The translations under genes were made by a program, and so were the position numbers. 64,000 nt of DNA from FEN-1279 sp964501535 (GTDB taxonomy: Bacteria; Bacteroidota; Ignavibacteria; Tepidaquicellales; Tepidaquicellaceae), in NCBI GenBank assembly GCA_964501535.1, contig CAZCSV010000002.1, forward strand, positions 124,001-188,000. The letters are read 5' to 3'. The notes beneath the pieces are model-generated. The model saw nothing but the letters and a program-made list of their open reading frames with translations. It did not search any database and was not told the DNA's origin. Positions 61,111 to 64,000 of this stretch are shown here, piece after piece; within the stretch, counting starts at the first letter, position 1; every line of letters begins with the position of its first letter.

Positions 61111-62016
61111 TTATAACCGTTTATATTTTTTTGCTTTACTTTTACTGTATAATAATATCCCTTTACCTTTTAGATAACCTGTTTTTTCTTCGATTACTTT
61201 GCATTTAACTTTAAAAAGAAAATATATTGGTCTTTTTTCGTTAATTAACGTCTCGTAATTTCCTTGTCCCTTGGCAATTACTATATCGGCTTTTTTAAAA
61301 TATTCTTTAAATTCGCGAGAACATTTATTTACATCCGTACCGGCAATTTTGCTGCCACTTTCAATTACTTTGCAAATTTTATGCAGTTTAAGTTTTTTTG
61401 CATCATCTAAAGTAATATCGTTTAAAATAGGTGTCGAACGAACTGCAAAGACTATATTAAAACTATTCAATTCCTTTATTAGGAATTTATCAAAAAATGC
61501 TTCCTCAAAATTATCGCCTATATATAGTATTAATTTTGCTTTTTCCAAATCATTTTTAAATTTTTCCAAATCCGATAAATGGAAATCGGAAGATGCAATT
61601 CTGTTCATTTCATATTCTATATCAAAATTAGGATTTGCTGCAAGGTCAATAATATTTCCAATTATTGCAATTCTTATTGCTGTTTCAAGCCTGTCTCGGG
61701 AACCATCAATCATTTTTTCTATAAAAGGATGAAAACGTTTTATTTTTTTGTAATTATTTAATTTTATCCCGGCATAATGATTTTTATTGCCTGTGATTTT
61801 TTTAATCTTAGATTGTATCACAGCTGCCAAATATGGTGCACTACTATTATGATTGATGGTTTGAATTTCAGAAAATATAGCTTTAAGGATTTTAATATGT
61901 AGATTTTTATTCGCATTTGAAGCAATTTTTGATGTGTTATAAGCTTGATTTACAATACAAGGAATACAATCCGGTTCGAATAATAAATTTGACGATTTAC
62001 TTTTTTTTGTTTTCAT
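61111..62016 (-). CDS. DUF89 (ARMT1-like) family protein
   Basis: A 301-residue protein. CIPCIVNQAYN at the N-terminus is the family's metal-linked Cys motif. SRDRLETAIRIAIIGNIIDLA and LILYIGDNFEEAFFDKFLIKEL with KGQGNYETL are the damage-control phosphatase core (Asp-Asn-Glu-Glu). The family removes harmful phosphorylated sugars in eukaryotes; bacterial members are less studied. It is 190 bp before the second palindrome, so both regulons may be shared. Confidence 0.85.
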   Translation of the reverse strand: MKTKKSKSSNLLFEPDCIPCIVNQAYNTSKIASNANKNLHIKILKAIFSEIQTINHNSSAPYLAAVIQSKIKKITGNKNHYAGIKLNNYKKIKRFHPFIEKMIDGSRDRLETAIRIAIIGNIIDLAANPNFDIEYEMNRIASSDFHLSDLEKFKNDLEKAKLILYIGDNFEEAFFDKFLIKELNSFNIVFAVRSTPILNDITLDDAKKLKLHKICKVIESGSKIAGTDVNKCSREFKEYFKKADIVIAKGQGNYETLINEKRPIYFLFKVKCKVIEEKTGYLKGKGILLYSKSKAKKYKRL

Positions 62017-62191
62017 TTATTTCATCTTTTTTTGAATAACAAGAATTAATACCTTCGGTTTTTTCTTTATATATTACATTTTTTACTATAATTATATATT
62101 TTTACTCTATCTTTAATTCAATAGTTTATGGTGTAGCAATTTTAAATGATATGGGATTTACGTTTGATTTTCAATTTAATTTTAGTATTTT

Positions 62192-62213
62192 GTTATGAAC
62201 ATATGTTCATAAC
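62192..62213. promoter_or_regulatory. Palindromic operator, copy 2
   Basis: A perfect 22-bp palindrome with half-site GTTATGAACAT. Downstream flanks AACTAAG and ATAAATCAAGAG match the 60490 copy. It sits 45 bp before cysK and also upstream of the divergent DUF89 gene. Confidence 0.75.
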
Positions 62214-62257
62214 TAAGTTATCAAGAATATTTATATAAATCAAGAGAAAAATATTAA

Positions 62258-63229
62258 ATGTATTACAATAACATACTGGGTTTGGTTGGAAACACACCGC
62301 TGGTAAGAATTAATAACCTTACAAGAGGTATGAAAGCTACGGTACTTGCCAAGATAGAATTCTCGAATCCCGGCGGGAGTGTAAAGGACAGGGTAGGTCT
62401 TGCGATGGTCGAAGATGCCGAAGCAAAAGGTTTATTAAAGCCGGGTTCAACCATTGTGGAAGCAACCAGCGGTAACACAGGCATCGGGCTTGCAATTGCA
62501 GGAAGGGTAAAGGGGTACAGGGTAATACTTGTAATGACAGATAAAATCGGACAGGAAAAAAGAAACTACCTTAAAGCACTAGGAGCTGAAATTGTAATTG
62601 TTCCGAAAGAGGCGACTCCTGATTCTTCAGATTATTACAGAAACAAAGCCAAGTCTTTAGCACAGGAAATTCCGAATGCAATTAATCTCAATCAATATGC
62701 AAACCAGGCAAATCCCCAGTCGCATTACGAAAATACGGGTGCTGAAATCTGGAGAGATACTGAGGGGAAAATCACGCACTTTATTTGCGGAGTGGGAACA
62801 GCGGGTACTATTACGGGGGTTTCCAGGTATCTTAAGGAAAAAAATCCGAACATTAAAGTTATTGGTGCAGACCCTTTAGGCTCTAATTTCAAGATATTTT
62901 ATGATACGGGTAAAATCGGTGAAGTTAAACCTCACCTTATAGAAGGTTTGGGTACGGATATCATACCTCCGATAACGGATTTTAAATATGTTGACGATAT
63001 TGTTTACGTAAACGACAGCGATTCAATCGAAATGTGCCGGCGTCTTGCGAAGGAAGAGGGAATTTTTGCCGGGGCGTCTTCCGGCACGGGTGCTTTCGTA
63101 GCGCTTGATATAGCAAAGGACTTAGACGAGAGTAGTCTTGTTGTTTTTTTAATTTGTGATACAGGGGAGAGATACCTCTCAAAGTATCATAGTGATGAAT
63201 GGTTAAAACAAAACAATTTAAAAATATAA
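62258..63229 (+). CDS. cysK: Cysteine synthase A (O-acetylserine sulfhydrylase)
   Basis: A 323-residue PLP enzyme. The PLP lysine is in NPGGSVKDRVGLAM, the substrate loop is VEATSGNTGIGLA, and the PLP-phosphate loop is GVGTAGTITGVSRYL. Length and motifs are those of CysK, which makes cysteine from O-acetylserine and sulfide. It starts a two-gene operon with a transsulfuration enzyme 17 bp downstream and is led by the operator palindrome at 62192. Confidence 0.95.
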   Translation: MYYNNILGLVGNTPLVRINNLTRGMKATVLAKIEFSNPGGSVKDRVGLAMVEDAEAKGLLKPGSTIVEATSGNTGIGLAIAGRVKGYRVILVMTDKIGQEKRNYLKALGAEIVIVPKEATPDSSDYYRNKAKSLAQEIPNAINLNQYANQANPQSHYENTGAEIWRDTEGKITHFICGVGTAGTITGVSRYLKEKNPNIKVIGADPLGSNFKIFYDTGKIGEVKPHLIEGLGTDIIPPITDFKYVDDIVYVNDSDSIEMCRRLAKEEGIFAGASSGTGAFVALDIAKDLDESSLVVFLICDTGERYLSKYHSDEWLKQNNLKI

Positions 63230-63246
63230 ATTAAGAAAGAATAATT

Positions 63247-64000
63247 ATGAAAACCGAAAAACTTGGATTCAACTCTAAACTTATACACGGTGGCGGATAT
63301 AAGGATAGATTCAGAGGTGTAAATGTTCCGATATACCAATCTTCAACTTTTAGTTTTGAAAGTGCTGAAGAAGGGGCCAGATGCTTTAACGGTGAAAGTG
63401 ACGGGTACATATATACCCGGCTCGGCAATCCCACAATTGGTGTTTTAGAAAACATAATAGCTGACCTTGAAAAGGGTTACGGAGGAATTGGAACAAGCTC
63501 CGGTATGGGTGCTGTAAACACGGTATATATGGGATTACTTCAAAAAGATGACCATATTGTGAGTTCCGATGCAGTATACGGACCGTCGAGGGTTGTAATG
63601 GAAGAATACTACTCGCGATTCGGAATCGAGTCGACTTATGTTACAACGTCCAATATCGAGAACATTAAAAAAGCGATAAAGCCGAATACGAAAGTTTTAT
63701 ATTTAGAGACTCCTGCCAATCCGACGATTGAGATTACTGATTTAAAAGCATGTTCGGAAATAGCAAAAGAGCATAAATTAACGATGGTGGTTGACAATAC
63801 ATTTTCGAGTCCATATTTGCAAAGGCCGATAGAATTCGGAGCGGATGTTGTTTTGCATTCATTAACAAAATTTATCAACGGGCACGCGGATATTGTGGGC
63901 GGAATAATAGTAGCGAAGGAAGAGAAGTTATACAAGAAGCTCCGTTCGACAATGATAAATCTCGGTTGTAATATGGACCCTCATCAGGCATATTTAGTAA
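63247..64000 (+). CDS. Cys/Met metabolism PLP enzyme (cystathionine gamma-synthase/lyase-like), 3' end outside window
   Basis: The frame runs open from ATG 63247 to the window end (about 251 codons), so the gene is partial. It matches the Cys/Met-metabolism PLP family: YTRLGNPTIGVLE, GTSSGMGAVN, YGPSRVVMEEY, LETPANPTIEI, VVDNTFSSPYLQ and the PLP lysine in HSLTKFINGHAD. It could be cystathionine gamma-synthase, gamma-lyase, O-acetylhomoserine sulfhydrylase or methionine gamma-lyase; the missing C-terminus does not allow a choice. It follows cysK directly, so it works in sulfur amino-acid interconversion. Confidence 0.9.
   Translation, partial: MKTEKLGFNSKLIHGGGYKDRFRGVNVPIYQSSTFSFESAEEGARCFNGESDGYIYTRLGNPTIGVLENIIADLEKGYGGIGTSSGMGAVNTVYMGLLQKDDHIVSSDAVYGPSRVVMEEYYSRFGIESTYVTTSNIENIKKAIKPNTKVLYLETPANPTIEITDLKACSEIAKEHKLTMVVDNTFSSPYLQRPIEFGADVVLHSLTKFINGHADIVGGIIVAKEEKLYKKLRSTMINLGCNMDPHQAYLV

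Overview
The window looks like a chromosomal segment from an AT-rich member of the Ignavibacteria/Chlorobi side of the Bacteroidota superphylum. The grounds are two secreted proteins with the type IX secretion C-terminal sorting domain in the QNYPNPFNP form typical of Ignavibacteria, a TonB-dependent receptor with a carboxypeptidase-like N-terminal domain, many lipoproteins and outer-membrane barrels, few strong Shine-Dalgarno sites, and one promoter of the TTG-N19-TAnnTTTG type used in Bacteroidota. No rRNA, CRISPR array or intact transposase is visible. One tRNA, tRNA-Pro(UGG), is present.

Layout. 0-9 kb: end of a DUF169 gene, rmuC, an AmmeMemoRadiSam pair with the Memo and AMMECR1 parts fused, a lipoprotein, and a minus-strand operon of acyl-CoA synthetase, acyl carrier protein and a kbl-type acyltransferase. 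9-11.8 kb: an AT-rich accessory segment bounded by repeats, with a DCD-like domain fused to a nuclease followed by a nucleoside-deoxyribosyltransferase-like protein; it resembles a defence pair. 11.8-15.4 kb: secreted endonuclease I, a stand-alone RapZ C-terminal domain, YbjQ and a DUF4349 lipoprotein. 15.4-18.3 kb: a compact cluster of a small membrane protein, a ubiquitin-like protein, an E1-like enzyme and a membrane-anchored RING-finger protein. This is the most striking system in the window: a possible minimal bacterial ubiquitin-like pathway with no recognisable E2 or JAB protease. 18.3-30 kb: UbiA/MenA prenyltransferase, CPBP protease, a giant DUF4175 coiled-coil protein, a probable small structured RNA with its own terminator, a YCF48-type secreted protein whose sorting domain contains a dispersed-repeat insertion, a DUF6600 protein, a porin and glutamate dehydrogenase.

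30-38.5 kb: an aminotransferase, then two tandem ATP-grasp ligases, a GNAT acetyltransferase and a lysine 2,3-aminomutase (a likely beta-amino-acid or small-peptide pathway), then a four-gene sigma-factor operon with membrane and DUF4097 surface proteins. 38.7-40.7 kb: a second AT-rich accessory island, with an HNH nuclease and a possible PD-(D/E)XK nuclease between diverged direct repeats. It also holds an 83-bp duplicate of the 3' end of the neighbouring rhomboid gene. 40.7-48.5 kb: an EEP-family phosphodiesterase, rhomboid-pyrD, and an RND efflux pair without an outer-membrane factor. 48.5-52.7 kb: a YgjP peptidase and a putative heavy-metal cluster (Cys-rich peptide, TonB receptor, YHS/TRASH protein) behind a palindromic operator.

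52.9-56 kb: a heme-carrying barrel and a five-heme cytochrome, which could form an electron conduit across the outer membrane. 56.2-62 kb: an anaerobe-style cluster of OsmC, two NifX-like proteins, a DUF134 regulator, DUF5320, a radical SAM protein, Mrp/NBP35, pyruvoyl arginine decarboxylase, a CGGC protein and a DUF89 protein. Two copies of one palindrome (60490-60509 and 62192-62213) sit before its transcription units and before cysK and a transsulfuration gene, which is cut by the window end. Several dispersed palindromic repeat families are scattered through the intergenic spaces.
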